From: an uncultured Clostridia bacterium
GTDB lineage: Bacteria > Bacillota > Clostridia > Oscillospirales > Ruminococcaceae
Direction of reading: 5' to 3'
Assembly: GCA_946545645.1 (NCBI GenBank)
Contig: CAMNNQ010000095.1
Location: forward strand, 1 to 40,122
Length of the DNA: 40,122 bases
Shown here: one piece after another, positions 39,615 through 40,122 of the stretch
How positions within the stretch are numbered: position 1 is the stretch's first letter
Layout: every line of letters begins with the position of its first letter
Notes under the pieces: generated by a model
The model's database searches: none
Told to the model about the DNA's origin: nothing
Seen by the model: the letters and a program-made list of their open reading frames with translations, nothing else
Position numbers and translations under genes: made by a program

Positions 39615-40122
39615 TTATATCCTCAGCTTGTTTGATAATAGATAATTCCTTGTCCCGGGGATCAGCGGAGCACAGCCCCAGTAATACCTGCGCGGAAACA
39701 GATTATCACGAGCTCCGTACATGATGACCGGCTCAGCATCGTCAGCGGGAGCTGGATTGCTCTCAGCCATATCCGATGAAATGGATTCAGGAACTGTCTT
39801 GATCGTTGTTTCGTCCTCAATATCATTATCCGACCGGACAATAGGAGCAAAAGCAGGTATAGCCTCATGCTCCGGCTCTGTAACACGGGGCTCTGAAAGC
39901 ATAAGCGTCCTGGCTGAAAGCGCCAGACGGGCAGAAAATTCCGATTGGGCTCTGTTCTTTGATCCCGGCTCATAATAGATCTCTCTTACTGTCTCAACAG
40001 TCAAATCGGTCTTGGTCTCAGCCTTATCTTCGCCCGTGTCCTCACCGGAGGCATCCTCACTCATGAACTCAACGGGCTCTGTCAGCTCTGTCTCAGGCTT
40101 CTCAGCAGCGATTTCCGTTTGA
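39615..40122 (-). CDS. C-terminal part of an acidic, disordered protein, cut by the window edge
   Basis: The frame is open to the last base, so the N-terminus is outside. The visible 168 or so residues are rich in Glu, Asp, Thr and Pro with no clear fold, except for a compact ending (EPVIMYGARDNLFPRRYY and WGCAPLIPG). I do not recognise it. An internal ATG at 40064 could start a 149-residue protein, but the acidic composition continues upstream of it. Because scpA normally precedes scpB, this may be an unusual C-terminal extension of ScpA or a separate gene between the two; the sequence shown cannot decide. It ends one base before scpB. Confidence 0.6.
   Translation of the reverse strand, partial: QTEIAAEKPETELTEPVEFMSEDASGEDTGEDKAETKTDLTVETVREIYYEPGSKNRAQSEFSARLALSARTLMLSEPRVTEPEHEAIPAFAPIVRSDNDIEDETTIKTVPESISSDMAESNPAPADDAEPVIMYGARDNLFPRRYYWGCAPLIPGTRNYLLSNKLRI

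Noticed and set aside
1-40122. CRISPR arrays, tRNA/rRNA genes, insertion sequences, prophage
   Set aside because: No regularly spaced repeats, transposase or integrase motifs, or RNA-gene signatures were seen on either strand.

Overview
The window reads as chromosomal DNA of a low-to-moderate GC, anaerobic Gram-positive gut or rumen bacterium, most likely a Ruminococcus-like member of the Oscillospiraceae. The evidence is a MurT/GatD lipid II amidation pair, PlsY and FakA/FakB lipid genes, DUF6106, DUF2953 and YtfJ proteins, a GH44 plant-cell-wall hydrolase, a teichoic-acid-type polymer cluster and a scpB-dac-rluB block. No prophage, insertion sequence, CRISPR array, tRNA or rRNA was seen. 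Intergenic promoters are unusually clear: eight sigma-A-like sites all have a 17-bp spacer. Several genes appear to start with GTG or TTG.

Layout, left to right. (1) 1-1425 (+): 3' part of argF, then a one-pass membrane protein with an extreme Asp/Tyr/Trp tail. (2) 1481-3582 (-): gatD and murT. They are divergent from (3) 3760-7177 (+): trkA, trkH and a TetR-type regulator. (4) 7322-10505 (+): a DegV/FakB, DAK2/FakA and PlsY operon whose genes overlap by single bases. It would form a complete route from free fatty acid to acyl-phosphate to acyl-glycerol-3-phosphate. (5) 10618-12939 (-): membrane-anchored protein with thrombospondin-3 repeats and a von Willebrand A domain. (6) 13251-14045 (+): metal-dependent amidohydrolase. 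(7) 14240-16257 (-): Asp23 (YloU-like) and a second DAK2 protein (YloV-like). (8) 16492-18003 (+): unrecognised multi-pass membrane protein with a proline-rich tail.

(9) 18040-23841 (-): a small lipoprotein after its own terminator, then, read in transcription order from 23841, a membrane sensor with a degenerate GGDEF domain, a solute-binding lipoprotein, a DUF6106 protein, AcpS and the NAD(P)HX repair enzyme Nnr. (10) 24152-29029 (-): a GlpA-like/GlpB-like/DUF1667 redox operon with a membrane-anchored GH44 glycosidase at its downstream end. (11) 29303-35199 (+): a surface-polymer operon (GT2, CDP-glycerol glycerophosphotransferase, a glycerophosphotransferase-GT4 fusion, and a TagGH-like ABC exporter) behind a perfect consensus promoter and ending in a 22-bp terminator stem. 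(12) 35359-40122 (-): rluB, D,D-carboxypeptidase, ytfJ, a small membrane protein, DUF2953, scpB and an unfinished reading frame at the edge.

The most interesting points are the compact fatty-acid capture operon next to a TetR gene and a 23-nt palindrome, the fused polymer synthase with no ATG/GTG/TTG start for its conserved N-terminus, the solute-binding protein paired with a degenerate GGDEF sensor and no permease, and the VWA/TSP3 surface protein with an apparently inactivated C-terminal protease-like fold.
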